Below are positions 36,025-47,056 of a stretch of DNA of 64,000 nt, one piece after another. The DNA is from Metallyticus violacea. Taxonomy: Eukaryota > Arthropoda > Insecta > Mantodea > Metallyticidae. The notes beneath the pieces were generated by a model. The model was not told the DNA's origin and ran no database searches. It saw nothing but the letters and a program-made list of their open reading frames with translations. The stretch is taken from NCBI GenBank assembly GCA_030762175.1, contig CM060831.1, positions 140,965,501-141,029,500 of the forward strand, given 5' to 3'. The stretch's first letter is position 1. Each line of letters starts with the position of its first letter. Made by a program: the position numbers and the translations under genes.

Positions 36025-37165
36025 TAACCTTATTTTAGGCAACAGGATTCATTGTACATGGAATCTCTGAATATTCTTCCCAGCAACATCAATGTACCGT
36101 TTCCTGGTAACTTCCTTAAAGCATAGCGAAACCATTGTTTGGGAATAACACGCCACCAACCTTGTACAACTACCTGAATTTTCTCGTAGCTGCCGACACT
36201 TTTTACCTTGCAGTGATCCTTCATATTGTCAAATAAGACTTAATCAAGCGGAGCGAGATCCGGTCAATATTGTGGGTGCGACACAACAATGAACCAATGC
36301 CAACTTTACAGTCGTGGTGTTGATGTGCGACCATGCAGTCATGTTGAAAAGAATACCTCTCTCGATCACTTTCCCTTTCGCGTTTGTTAAATTCTGCGTC
36401 AAAGCCATGTAAGGATGTTGTAGTACACCTTGCTGTTGATAATCGTTCCTTGAGGAAGCGAGTCCATTAGCTGGATATCTGAAGTGGCCCCCAAATGGAG
36501 ATTATCAGTTTACCTGCAGCAGATCGAGTAGCAGTAAATGTCATGTGTCCATGTTTCCATTTCAAGAATGGGACTTTTTTCTCTGGTATGTAACACCATG
36601 ACTTGCCATCTGTCATAAACTTCTCCCAAAAAATTCATATCATCATTGACCATTTCCAGTAGTCGACTACAAACTTCGACTCTTTTGTCACTCTGTGCTT
36701 CTGTCGAGTCCTTTCAAATCGTGCACAGCCGAGGCCTGTCAGACAGTTTAGTTCATTAAAGGTTATGAACCTATCAGCCATAATCAATTCAGACACAACC
36801 TGAACGTTTTTGGGAGACAGCGATGTTGGCGAATGACCAGTACTCGTATTCTTGGGTGGATCCCTGACGCTGAAGAACCTATTGACCCAGTTGTAGACGG
36901 TCTTCTGTGCAGCAGCTTCTTGACCACATACCGTACATAAGCGTCTGTGAATTTCTGCAGTTTTTGCGCCTTCCTTTTACAAAAGCCATGCATTCCATCT
37001 TTGTCCATGATAATCGACTTCCATCTTGACACCTTTCTACATTTGTCAACAAACGAACACTGTCATTTCTCAACACACTACAATCGCCATCTAGCGTATG
37101 CATAGCGTTTAAGTATTTGTCCATTGCCCTGCAAATATACATGCCCATAGATTGTGCGGTATTCA
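36025..37165 (-). mobile_element. Mariner relic M6
   Basis: The minus strand carries a broken mariner transposase. CKRKAQKLQKFTDAYVRYVV lies near the N-terminus (37032-36900 direction), then TVYNWVNRFFSVRDPP, SELIMADRFITF, KWKHGHMTFTATRS and QHDCMVAHQHH (region of the second catalytic Asp). NMKDHCKVKSVGSYEKIQ and WWRVIPKQWFRYALRKLPG form the C-terminal part (36030-36224). Stops and shifts occur throughout. Ends with inverted repeats were not found. A (TTA)n tract follows at 37242. Confidence 0.75.
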
Positions 37166-37237
37166 TTGCAAATAATTTCGGAATGCTGCTAGCAGAAGTT
37201 TTGCTTCAGTTAACTCCCCGGTGTAAGAACTTTGGAG

Positions 37238-37241
<4 letters not shown>

Positions 37242-37308
<67 letters not shown>
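37242..37308. repeat. (TTA)n microsatellite
   Basis: About 22 TTA units. They generate poly-Tyr and poly-Ile frames on the two strands that are not genes. Confidence 0.95.
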
Positions 37309-37508
37309 GTACAAATCAAGGAGTGCTTTGCTCACCTTGCGACATAGTTTAAATATTATATTGAGAAATATGTGTATGTACCATACATGCATGGAATCTC
37401 GTAGATGAGAAGGTTCTATACCGTATTTTGGACGAAGGGGGTATCATATGGCATTACAGTTAATTATATTTGCCACCAAATATGATAACACAGTCAATGC
37501 CTTTCAAA

Positions 37509-38000
37509 CTCATCTCCTAAACTCAAGATCGCGGGCTTAATCCCGGCCAGGATCGATTGATGTTTTTCGGGCTTAAAAAATTGTAAATGTGGCCTCCTTC
37601 GAAACGGAAGTATAGCCTTGGATCCCGTGTAGTAGATCGCACGTAAAATAACCTCACGGTTGAAAGAAGAGGCTCTGAGCAAAACTCATCGGTCGTTTCA
37701 CGCCCTGAATGGGGCGCTGACGTCCTGAGATTTTTTTAAATAGTGTGCATTGCCCGTTTCAACTACTGAGGCTGATGATACATGAGATTAAATGATAAAC
37801 TGGGGAAGTTATTTTTTTTTAAAGGAAGGAAGCGTTTCAGACCTAAATTGAGGCTATTCCCGGCATTTGCCTTTTATTAGGACTGAGGAAAACCTGGTTA
37901 AAACCTCATTCATGGAGAACGATCCTGATTGGACGCCCTCGGCCACCCGTGGCGGTTTATGATGACCTGAGATGTTAAAGAGCGTCCGTATATAAACCTA
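37509..38000 (+). mobile_element. SINE A copy split by a SINE B
   Basis: 37509-37730 is SINE A from its tRNA-like head (ctcctaaactcaagatcgcg) to the cgccctgaat and cctgaga part. 37960-38000 is the remaining 3' end (gatgttaaagagcgtccg, then tataaa). The interruption at 37731-37959 is a SINE B. SINE A here is considerably diverged (missing bases in the body), so it is an old copy. Confidence 0.85.
37731..37959 (-). mobile_element. SINE B nested in SINE A
   Basis: This is a minus-strand SINE B: the head complement (ggccacccgtggcgg) is at the right, the cctttcccagttta-like part in the middle and the tail at the left. Near-identical 13-bp strings flank it: tgacgtcctgaga (37718-37730) and tgatgacctgaga (37960-37972), a target duplication taken from SINE A sequence. 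The head is shortened, with most of the tRNA-like interior lost. Confidence 0.85.
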
Positions 38001-39021
38001 ATGACAATATCAAACACGTTTTATATTTTGTAAATTCAGTTGAATGCTGGTAACTTGGTTTATTTTCCTACCTGCCACGTTTACTAGAAAGTATCACATA
38101 CTACCGATTTCAAAGGTATGTGCACAGTAATAGAATTACTTTCTGATTTGGAAACAGATTTAAAGATTTCAAATATGCAAAAACAATATTCCTTTATTGA
38201 ATTCTCCATTGATATTGAGAGTGCAAGATCTGACATGCAACTGGAATTATAATCTCCTACCTTTATCCGTTGTGGAAAACAAACACGACGAAGTTGTACT
38301 TCCGCTGTTTTTTTAATTCTCGTTCAGCAGGTGAAATCACGCAATTTTCTGGCAATATTTTTGACTGGACAAATTTTTTCTACTAATGAAGCCTTGTAGA
38401 ACTGCCCAAAGATTAAACTGACGAAAGAAAATCTACCTAAACTATTGAGACATTAAATATTGTTTCACAATTATATTATGACATTATGTATAAACGTTAG
38501 ACTTAATATGCATGGCGTCACAGATTAGCCGTAAAATTTTCAATTTATACACTGGTGTGTGCTTTTAAGGCCAGCATGTCATATTGGTTGCATATTGTAG
38601 GAGTTTTAGGATAGACAAAATTAGACCTTATGTAAGTACATTGTTTTCTTTTAATTTCTCTGTAATATTTTACTGCTAAATAAACTAGATAACTAATATT
38701 CAATCGATGAGCAGTTATTGATTAATAATTAAGTAATAACTCTTGTATACATGTATTGAATATTAATTGTTTCAGCTGTTAGTGATTAAGCTGAATTTAG
38801 TATCATTTCCACGAGGGCAAAGTTTTTATGCACTGACCATTAGTGAAACAATAAGAATAACTTTCAGAGAAAAAATATACAAAGTATCTATAACACATTC
38901 TAAGAAGTCAGATATTATCTTTTGCTTTAGCCAACCCTTACCACTCAAAGGGGTTGGAAATTTATTGAAAACAAAAGACATTTTATAAGTTCGGTTATTT
39001 TTAAACTGCCTTTTAAATTAT
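38001..39021. other. AT-rich DNA, no gene seen
   Basis: One 73-codon frame at 38767-38988 has no motif. It may precede the LINE fragment at 39022, but I cannot connect it. Confidence 0.35.
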
Positions 39022-39291
39022 ATGACTTTACTGTCTATATCTCTTCACCCAACACATTTCTACTCAACCTCATTCAGCGTGTCAGTTCTCAGAATCGGGA
39101 ACTCCCTTCCTCCTGCAGTCAGAAATTGTCGGTCAATAAAGCAATTTAAACGTAGATTAAATTGTCATCTCAATTCTAGGAATGACAAGGCAGCGAACAG
39201 TTTCTCTGCCTGGAACAGAATTGCAGGTTTTTTTTCCGAAACATTTTTTACTTCTTCGCTAGAATTCTTTTTATATATGTACCATACATAA
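39022..39291 (+). mobile_element. LINE ORF2 C-terminal fragment (CR1/Jockey group)
   Basis: An 89-codon plus-strand frame contains YSTSFSVSVLRIGNSLPPAV followed by CRSIKQFKRRLNCHL. This is the characteristic end of CR1/Jockey-type LINE polyproteins (SF.VR-RLWNSLP then SL..FKRRL..HL). It is uninterrupted over this stretch, but nothing upstream reads as reverse transcriptase, so this is a 5'-truncated copy. Confidence 0.75.
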
Positions 39292-39738
39292 AAACCCATT
39301 CTTAAAACTATATGTAATGTAACTAACGAAGAACAATTAGTACATAACTGACACCAATCGAAGGAACATCACTCGCTGACTAATTTTCCTCAAATTAACT
39401 ACAAGTTGCTACCTTCACGTGTATTATAAAATCTTGACGATTGGCTGCCTGCAGTATGTAGCCACGATCCGCCGGTCCATAGCTCAAATAACCTCTCTAT
39501 ATTATGAAAATGTTATTTTTTTTTTTTCGAAACCCTTTTTGAACTTAAAAGAACATTTTAAAATATGCGCAACTCAGTGACCGAGGATTTGGACATTTAT
39601 TTTATAGCAAGGTTACATGTTATATATTCGTGCTTACATAAAAAATCTATTTTGATCCTAGGATATTGACTGGACCCAATTTCCGACAAACTATCGTCTT
39701 ATGGTGCAACGTATTGGTGTATTATATAAGGACAATTT

Positions 39739-40188
39739 ATGTCGTCCATTGTTTATAATTATATAAACTCTGACGTGCTTTTAACTCGCCACGGTATCTG
39801 TAAATTAAGTTGTGCATTTCCTTCTCAGTTTTACCTTTTACGCAAACGAAATGAGGGAGAAAGTAACCGATATTCTCATTCTAGGGTACGCAGAGATCCT
39901 GTTTACTCCTCCACCCACCGGCTATGTCAATTACTGGAAAATTCTAACAATCCAATTAAATTTAACAGGGCTGCTCTCCCAGTGACGTGTGCATTACGGA
40001 AAAGCGACACTCCGAAAAGACGGTTCATTCCAAGCAGAGGGTTACACGCGACAGTAACACGAATAACGAATACCTTTGTAGTAGCTTTGCACTCAAAATA
40101 TCCAATATCTCTGTTAACCAATGTCATCCTCTCTGAAGTCGTAAGTGAAGGACGTTTGCGTCATCGAAAATCTTTGTGTTGCATTTAG
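39739..40188 (+). other. Unrecognised 149-codon open frame
   Basis: This is one of the longest uninterrupted frames in the window, in a locally better-balanced patch. It is basic (many Arg and Lys) with no signal peptide, membrane segment, repeat or motif I recognise. A 66-codon frame lies opposite. A frame of this length can arise by chance in 64 kb, so I rate coding as unlikely but open. It could be an exon or a piece of an unknown repeat. Confidence 0.2.
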
Positions 40189-40370
40189 AATTCGATAAAA
40201 GTCTTTTGTTTGGATTTAACAGCGCAAATTCTTGCTCTTATATGCTCGAATGATGCGGAATTTATATGAATGAATAGCGATCCAGCGCTTGTCGCTTGTT
40301 TTCAAATTAATGGCGCAACAAATCTGTTTTTATCACATACAGAAATTTGTGTCAGTATTTATTTATAGAG

Positions 40371-40451
40371 TTACACAGCGTCTTCTCAAGGTTTTGCGCC
40401 GTTAGAATGTCACCGGCGCCTGGCGGCGAAATTGCATTAGGTGGATTCCAG
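40371..40451 (+). other. Candidate exon
   Basis: A GC-rich patch in AT-rich surroundings is preceded by an acceptor-like tatttatttatag (ends 40369) and followed by a strong donor-like gtaagt at 40452. One frame is open across it and includes CAVRMSPAPGGEIALGGFQ. No partner exon was found and the peptide matches no family I know. It could equally be chance. Confidence 0.25.
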
Positions 40452-40723
40452 AGTAAGTGTTTAAAAAATGTAGTAATTAAGATAATTAACTTAGAAAACA
40501 GGCTGAAAAAAATTAACTGTACAACCGATGACATTGGTAAAAAAAAAAATGTTTTCATTTACACTTTTTCGGGCTAGATTTTAAAACAAAATAACATAAA
40601 ATGCAATAATGTACTTATATTTTTGAGAAATATTAAGTTTTAAGACATATAGCTAACACAAAATTGTTTTCATTTTAAGTTAAATATTAATGCACATATT
40701 GGGGGGGGGGGAAAAAGAGACTA

Positions 40724-41998
40724 CGAGAGTAAGTTCATAAGTTTCCGGCCTCGCCGATTAGGATTATCGCCTCCACATAACCCTTATCTGATGTTATACC
40801 TTATCTGTTAAGTAAATAATTATGACTGTAACTTCCAATCCGCTGTGTTCAGTTGTTCAAATATAGTTACATAAAAAAAGCTATCTGTAGGACATTGTGA
40901 CATGTTCAAAATGGAGTTTCGAACTGTTGTTAAGTTTCACAACAGAAGGATTTATTCCGAATGAAATTAAACAGCGATTGGACGGTGTATATGGGGAAGC
41001 ATTGCCATCATATTCTACTGTAAAACATTGGGCCAACATTTTTCGAATGGGTCGAGAAAGCATTGAAGACGAAGAGCGTGCAGGTTGGCCCTTGGAGGTG
41101 CTCACTCCTGAAAACATCGCTCTTGTGGAAGGACAAATTATGGAGACTGGCGGATAAAATTTACAGAAATAGCAGCAAGATTGAGCCTTTCTAAAATAAC
41201 AGTTCTTTGAATTATTCATGAAAATTTAAACATGAATAGGGTTAGTGCAAGATGGATGCCTAGGCTTCTTTCCTCAGTCCAAAAGCAGTAACGAGTCATC
41301 TGTTGTCAGACATTTTTGGCGTTCTGTCGTGGCGACGAGAGAGAAGTTCTGCAAACCATTGTTACAGGAGATGAAACTATGGTCCTCTACTATGATCCCT
41401 TGTCCAAAAGAGAATCAATGGGGTGAGGTAAACCTGGCGAAGTACCGCCTCTAAAGGCCAAGGTCATTCAGTCAACCAATAAGATCATGGCCACAAACTT
41501 TGGGACTGTGAAGGAATACTCTTCATTGACTTCAAAGCGAGGAACATCACAGTAAATAGGGAGTACTATGCTGGCCTACTACACAGAATACGTGCTTTCA
41601 TCAAAGAGAAAAGGCGAGGAAAGCTGAATGGTGGTGTGCGCCTTCTTCACGACAACGCGCCTGTGCACGCAGCTCTTGCTGCAAAGGAAACTGTGAAGAA
41701 ATGTGACTTCGAGGAGATCCACCATTCACCCTACAGTCCATATCTAGCTCCCAGTGACTATTTTCTCTTCTCAAAACTCAAGAAGGACCTGCGAGGAAGG
41801 AATTTTAAGTATGACGAAGAAGTGATAGACCCTTTTTATGCCCATTTTGTAGACAAGACTTGTGACTTTTTTGGGGGGGGGCAATAATTCAAAGTTGAGA
41901 GAAGTGTATTTAATAAGGGGTAACTTCATTGAAATATAATTTTTGCCTTTATCATACCTAGAAAATGGTTAGGCCGGAAACTTATGGACCTACCCACG
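40724..41998 (+). mobile_element. Mariner element M2, copy 1, near full length
   Basis: The terminal inverted repeats are about 28 bp: left cgagagtaagttcataag, right the complement ending tacccacg. TA duplications lie at 40722-40723 and 41999-42000. At about 1275 bp the length is right for a complete mariner. It encodes a frameshifted transposase (40897-41887). Copies at 43031 and 49592 share the ends. Confidence 0.92.
40897..41887 (+). pseudogene. M2 mariner transposase, frameshifted
   Basis: The N-terminal HTH region is at 40897-41157 (PNEIKQRLDGVYGE, YSTVKHWANIF, GRESIEDEERAG). After a shift come SLSKITVL and MNRVSARW, then VTGDETMVLYYD with the first catalytic Asp near 41365. After more shifts, LLHDNAPVHAAL (second Asp, about 41651) and YSPYLAPSDYFLF (third Asp) follow. 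Exactly 34 residues separate the last two, the DD34D spacing of mariner proteins. The usual Asp of SPDLAPSD is Tyr here. It ends in a run of nine G. Several shifts and stops make it inactive. Confidence 0.9.
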
Positions 41999-43030
41999 TA
42001 CCTGTGATTTCTGCTAACTAGCACACTTTCACTTGTCTATCAGCGAAAATAACAAAATGAACTTTTGATTTCCTGGGTCATGTAATGATTATGATAGTGC
42101 TTGAATTTTATTAGTTGCTCAAAGGTAAATTCCATTATCATTCCATTAAATAAGCACAAGTTAAACCTCTCCGACATCTGTAACATTCATTATTCTAATA
42201 GCAGAGAGAGATGACAATGTCTCTTGTATTTATCATGAAAATAAGAGCTGCATTATAAAATGTAAACAGGTTTTGCCAAAGTTTCCCCCCCCCCCCAAAA
42301 TAAGGTGTTGATGAGCTTGTGAAAGCAGTGAAAAAAAGGAACTTGGAATACTTCCATTTTAGTTTTGATATAAACGTATTTAATTTCATGCTAAAGAAAG
42401 AATAACATAAAGAAAAGTGTTATTTTCTGAGGCTACTGAAAATGCTAATTGCTTTTATTTCTGGCTTCTTTGTCAATTTCAAGGAAGCTCTTTAATTGCC
42501 ATCAACTACACAGTTTATCACAATAAAACATGGATACATTACACTATCGTGAAATATTTAAGACCAACTAATAGTATCTAAAGTTTTTGCAGATAATGTT
42601 AATGAATGCATTCTAAAACAGTGTTAGCTGAAGTGAGACAATAAATGTTAATTTAATCTTTACTCCCTTAACCTAACATAGCCATTCATTTATTTGTAAT
42701 TAATAACTTGACATCAGAAAGAAGAGTTAAGTCAATTTTGTTTTGAAGCACTGTTATGGACTCTTTAACTGTCTACACTTTGCAAGAAAGTTTGATATAT
42801 ATTTAATTTTTCCTGGATGAAAACTGTTCATATATTCTGATTCCTTACCACATGGAATCTCCCAATCCAGCCTTAGTTTTGTCTCATTGAGCTACAGTTT
42901 TTCAAAAACCGGTATTATAGAAGATATCATTTTTTATTATTTGTTCAATGAGCAAATACATAAAATAAATATTCTGAGAGATTTAAACAAGATAATGAAT
43001 ACTGAATGAAACAGTAGGGTTACTAGTCTG
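41999..43030. other. AT-rich DNA between two M2 copies
   Basis: There is no gene signal. A run of about 12 C lies near 42285-42296. Confidence 0.4.
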
Positions 43031-43844
43031 CTTAGTAGGCCAGCATAGTACTCTCAATTTACTGTCGTGTTCCTCTCCCTGAAGCCAAAGAAGAATATTC
43101 CTTCACAGTCCCAAAAGATTGTGTCCATTATCTTCTTGGTCTTTAGAGGCGGTGCTTCGCCAGGTTTACGCCACTCTATTGATTCTCTTTCGGACGAGAG
43201 ATCATAGTAAAGGATCATAGTTTCATCTTCTGTAACAATGGTTTGCAGAACTTCTCTCTCGTTGCCACGGCAGAAATACAAAATGCCTGACAACAGATGA
43301 CTCGTTGCTGCTTTTGGACTGAGAAAAGAAATCTAGGTACCCATCTTGCACTAACCTTATTCATGTTTAAATATTGATGAATAATTCTAAGAACTGTTGT
43401 TTTAGAAAGACTCAACCTTGCTGCTATTTCTGCAACTTTGAGCCGCCGGTCTTTCTCTTTCCGCTAGAGCGACGTTTTCAGGAGTGAGCACCTCCAAGGG
43501 CCGACTTGCACCCTCTTTGTCTTTAATGCTTTCTCGACCCATTCGAAAAAGTTTGGCTCATTCTTTTACGGTAGAATATGAGGGGGATGCTTCCCCATAT
43601 ATACTGTCTAATCGCTGTTTAATTTCGTAAGGAGTAAGTTCTTCTTTTGTGAAGAACTTAACAACAGGTCGAAACTCTGTCACAATCTTCTGCACATACC
43701 CTTCTTTATACAACTATATCTGAATAACTGAACACAGTAGCGCTGTAATTATTTACTTAACAGATAAGGTATTACACCAGATAAGGCTTTTGTGAAGCCG
43801 ATATTCCTTATTGGGAAGGCCGGAAACTTATGGACCTACTCTCG
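43031..43844 (-). mobile_element. Mariner element M2, copy 2, 3'-truncated
   Basis: On the minus strand it starts with the terminal repeat (complement of cggaaacttatggacctact, ending 43844, TA at 43845-43846). It then follows M2 copy 1 through the HTH part, SLSKTTVLRIIHQYLNMNKV (43415-43355 direction) and TEDETMILYYDLSSERE (first catalytic region). It stops at the GRERNTTVN-equivalent point, so the half with the second and third catalytic residues and the right repeat are missing. Confidence 0.88.
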
Positions 43845-43884
43845 TATTTCAACTGAGGGAGCAGTTTAATTTTGAATAATAGAT

Positions 43885-44640
43885 TACACATGAAAATGCT
43901 TTATGGAAGATCGGTCAAATGTTTGGAAATGTTTAAGAAGAATCCAACCGATATTTTGTGACTATGGACGAAACTTGGATTCATTACTGTACACTGGAAA
44001 CGAAACAGTAGTGTAAATATGGTCCGCCTGGGGCGAACAGATTCCGAAAAAGACGAAATATGTTCTATGAACTGGAAAGTTGATGGATTCAGTTTTTGGG
44101 AAGCAAAAGACATTTTCTCGATTGACTACTTTGGGAAAGGAGAAAAACATTACTGAAGAATACTTTTGGGGAGACTGAAGACAGCGATCACAGAAAAACA
44201 TCCGGGAATGGCCAAAAATAAAGTGTAACAATGTTCTGGTGCATTCAAGCCACAACGCTCATAAGAAATTAACTGAATTATCATTTGAAATGCTTCCCCA
44301 ACCACTCTTTTCCATTGATCTCGCTCTCCTGATTACCACCTGTTCCCGAAGCTCACATTTTCATGACTGGACATAGATTTAAGTCAAATAAAGTGATCAT
44401 ACAGGAGGTAAAGGGGTATTTTGAGGACCTCGACGAAACACGTTTCAATGAGTGGATCAGGAGCCTGGAGAAACGGAAAAAGAATTTGAATTTCGAAGGG
44501 ACTATGTCGAACTTGTTCTCTGTAATATCAAACCAAGTTACATATCAAACCACTGATAACTTCGGGAAAATGGGTGATGACAAATCGATTCGAAGCACTT
44601 TTGCCAATATAAAAGAATTTGCTTAGTTAAGTGCTGCTAT
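43885..44640 (+). mobile_element. Mariner relic M5, copy 1
   Basis: Plus-strand readings include FVTMDETWIHYCTLETK (first catalytic Asp, about 43962), YGPPGANRFRKRR and IDYFGKG-like text. They also include LVHSSHNAHKKLTEL (about 44240), where the expected DNA of HDNA is altered to HNA, so the second Asp is lost. The C-terminal GHRFKSNKVIIQEVKGYFEDLDETRF and WIRSLEKR follow (44363-44470). Stops are frequent and no ends were identified. A short sister piece is at 62687. Confidence 0.82.
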
Positions 44641-44938
44641 TCCTGTACGTCTAGCAGCTAATATAACTGCAGGGCACCTTTTATGCACTTTATTTATGGG
44701 GAAGCTGGAGATCATGTATCCATAGCTGCTCAGCTATATCAGGAACGATATCCAGATTTATACCATCCTCATCATTTGACCTTCCTTCCAGTCTTATCCA
44801 GTGCTTAACTGGTCCCAGTGGGACCAGTTTATGAGATGAAACATGTGCAAAAATTGGCATATTACGAAATGGACAGAATAAAATAGTAAATAACATATAT
44901 GAAACAAATATGTGAAATATGTGTTTTTGTGTTATATA

Positions 44939-46110
44939 CAGGATGGCGCAAAGTAACTAAACACTTAGAGAATTTCAGTTAATATATGATTTCACCTCTT
45001 TATATATTACTTTCAAAACTTTTTCCCCTTTTTTACTGTATTCATGTTTATAGGTAGGTAATACTGTCAGGGGGAGAACAGGAAACAGGAAATGAATCGC
45101 AATTAAGAGTTGAAAATGTTAACGGACGAGGAGAGACTTTTTGCTGTGAAGATGGGTTACCATGTGGTTTAAGTGCTCTTCCGAGGAAATAGAAAACTTC
45201 ATTCAGATCCACCATTATGTGCATTGTAATGCATAAATTTGAAATTGAAGGTTCTGTTTTTAATGTACCTCATAGTAGGCGACCTAGGGCAGCACACGGA
45301 CTGATAAAAATGAACTCAATGTCTATCTGGCTGTCACGACTGGTCCAAGGAAGTCCACAAAACGATTAACGGCAATATTTCCATCAATATCACGTCGGTC
45401 AATCAAAGGATATTGCATCAGCAGAAGTTCAATATGCACGAAGATGTTCCAGACATTCTGCGAAATTATGCTCGATCAGTACCAACAAGACACCAATTTC
45501 TTTCAAAACCTTTAAGATATCAGGACATATAAACCGACATAAGTACACGGAAAAGCATCATGTTTTAGAGCAAGCGCGAAACCAACCCGGCGATAATGTG
45601 TGGGTTGGAATATTATAACGTGGCCGCACTTTATTGACTGAACCCTTGATGGTAATAACAAGTACTTTGCTCTACTTAAAGAGATCACACCAGGAATCAT
45701 CAAGCAGGTGGACAACTTTGATCAACTCTACTTCCAGCATGATGCAACTCCTGCGCATTATGTTACAATTGTACGGACTTAAGCTGATAACGTTTTCAAT
45801 AGAAGAGTGCTTAGACGTCATGCAACAATTGAATTTCTACCACTATTCCTTGGGTCTTACCTCAATGGGTTATGGTTAATAACGAAGTGCATGGAAGGAA
45901 ACCACAAACTGTTGAAGAGCTGTCTGTTTACACTGAGGAAGCCTGCCACAATCTGATCAACAACATTTAGCTGTGTTTGCGTGTGTGTCAGTGTTCCAGG
46001 TAGATTTTAGCGGTGCATCAATGCAGAAGGGAACAGTTTGCACATAAAAAGAAATAAAATCCTTTGTTAATGAAAGTCAGTAAGTGTATAGTTACTTTAG
46101 CGCCACCCTG
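44939..46110 (+). mobile_element. Tc1/mariner-superfamily element M3, copy 1
   Basis: The ends are inverted repeats of about 28 bp: left caggatggcgcaaagtaac, right complement gttactttagcgccaccctg. TA duplications lie at 44937-44938 and 46111-46112. The element is 1172 bp. A broken transposase starts near 45116 (MLTDEERLFAVKMGYHV) and its fragments include QEITPGIIKQ-like and DNFDQLYFQHDATPAHY (about 45715-45760, catalytic Asp region). It is colinear with the copy at 58231. Confidence 0.9.
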
Positions 46111-46407
46111 TATAATATATTATTCATGTCTATTCAAGGAAAATAAACAAATCAATTTTATACTCCAAATGCCCTCTGGACCCACTCTAGATGTCACATA
46201 CCCTTGGTACTTGACGTTAAATGAGGAAATAAAAGTTCCAATATAAACAGCAAAATGACTAGCACCATTCTGGTACCAGATAAAGTTGTTTGGTATGTCT
46301 GTAGGTTCGAGATCTAGATGTAGAACTAACTGAAGGTGCTGTGACTAGGCCACTTTAAAATTCCTTTAACCTTAACGTTAGTCAAAATACAGGATTATAT
46401 ATATATT

Positions 46408-46670
46408 GGTCAGGTGGTGTAGTGGTAATAATACTTGCTTCGTAAACCCAAGATCGCGGATTCATCCCCGGCCAGGGTAGATGAACTTTTCGGGCGTAAA
46501 AATCCTAAGTATGGCTTCCTTCGGAAGGCCGTAGTGGATTTACGGCATGTAAAAGAATCTCAAGCCTGAAAGAAGAGGCCTCAGAGCAAAATTTGTCTGC
46601 CATTTCACGCCCTGAATTGAATGGGACGCTGATGACCTGGGATGTTAAAGAGCGTTCATAAATAAAACAA
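46408..46670 (+). mobile_element. SINE A with internal deletion
   Basis: The head is intact (caggtggtgtagtggtaa, then aacccaagatcgcgg), with a decayed B box (gattcatccccgg). The part between the ttccttcggaagg hairpin and the tttacggcatg hairpin is shortened by about 25 bp. The 3' end reads gatgttaaagagcgttcata followed by aataaaacaaatc. No clear target duplication. Confidence 0.9.
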
Positions 46671-46757
46671 ATCACTGAATGAAAAATAAATTATTAAAGC
46701 ACAGTAATAGAAGTTTGGGTCATATATGTCACAGAGATAAAGTCCTCTCAGTTTTGA

Positions 46758-47043
46758 GATCGCCTTGGGTGGCCGAGGTCGTTAAGGCGCGGACTCGTAA
46801 GCAGGAGGCCTGAGGTTCGAATCCCACCACGTCCTTCCTAACTGGGATTTTCCAGGTTTTTCTTATTCCTCATAAATGGCAAATGCCGGAGAGGTACCTA
46901 AACTTAGGCCTGGAATGCTTCCTTCTTTAATAAAAATATCCTTTCCCAATTAATCATTTCATCTCATGTATCATCAGTGTCCACCGCCTGTGATGCCTCA
47001 GTAGTAAAAACGGGCGTTAAACACTACTCAAAAAAAAAAAAAA
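46758..47043 (+). mobile_element. SINE B, full length reference copy
   Basis: The head gggtggccgaggtcgttaag is the A box and ggttcgaatccca the B box; the layout recalls tRNA-Leu or tRNA-Ser. The body includes ttttccaggtttttcttatt, cctcataaatggcaaatgcc and catttcatctcatgtatcat. The 3' end is gttaaacactactcaaaa with a run of A. A 13-bp near-perfect duplication, ctctcagtKttga (46745-46757 and 47044-47056), frames it. It is the best copy for defining this family. Confidence 0.92.
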
Positions 47044-47056
47044 CTCTCAGTGTTGA

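Noticed and set aside
37117..37392. Frames with poly-Tyr and poly-Ile on opposite strands
   Set aside because: Translation of the TTA microsatellite in both directions.
46758..46835. Apparent tRNA-Leu or tRNA-Ser gene
   Set aside because: It is the head of SINE B, with the family body, A tail and duplication behind it.
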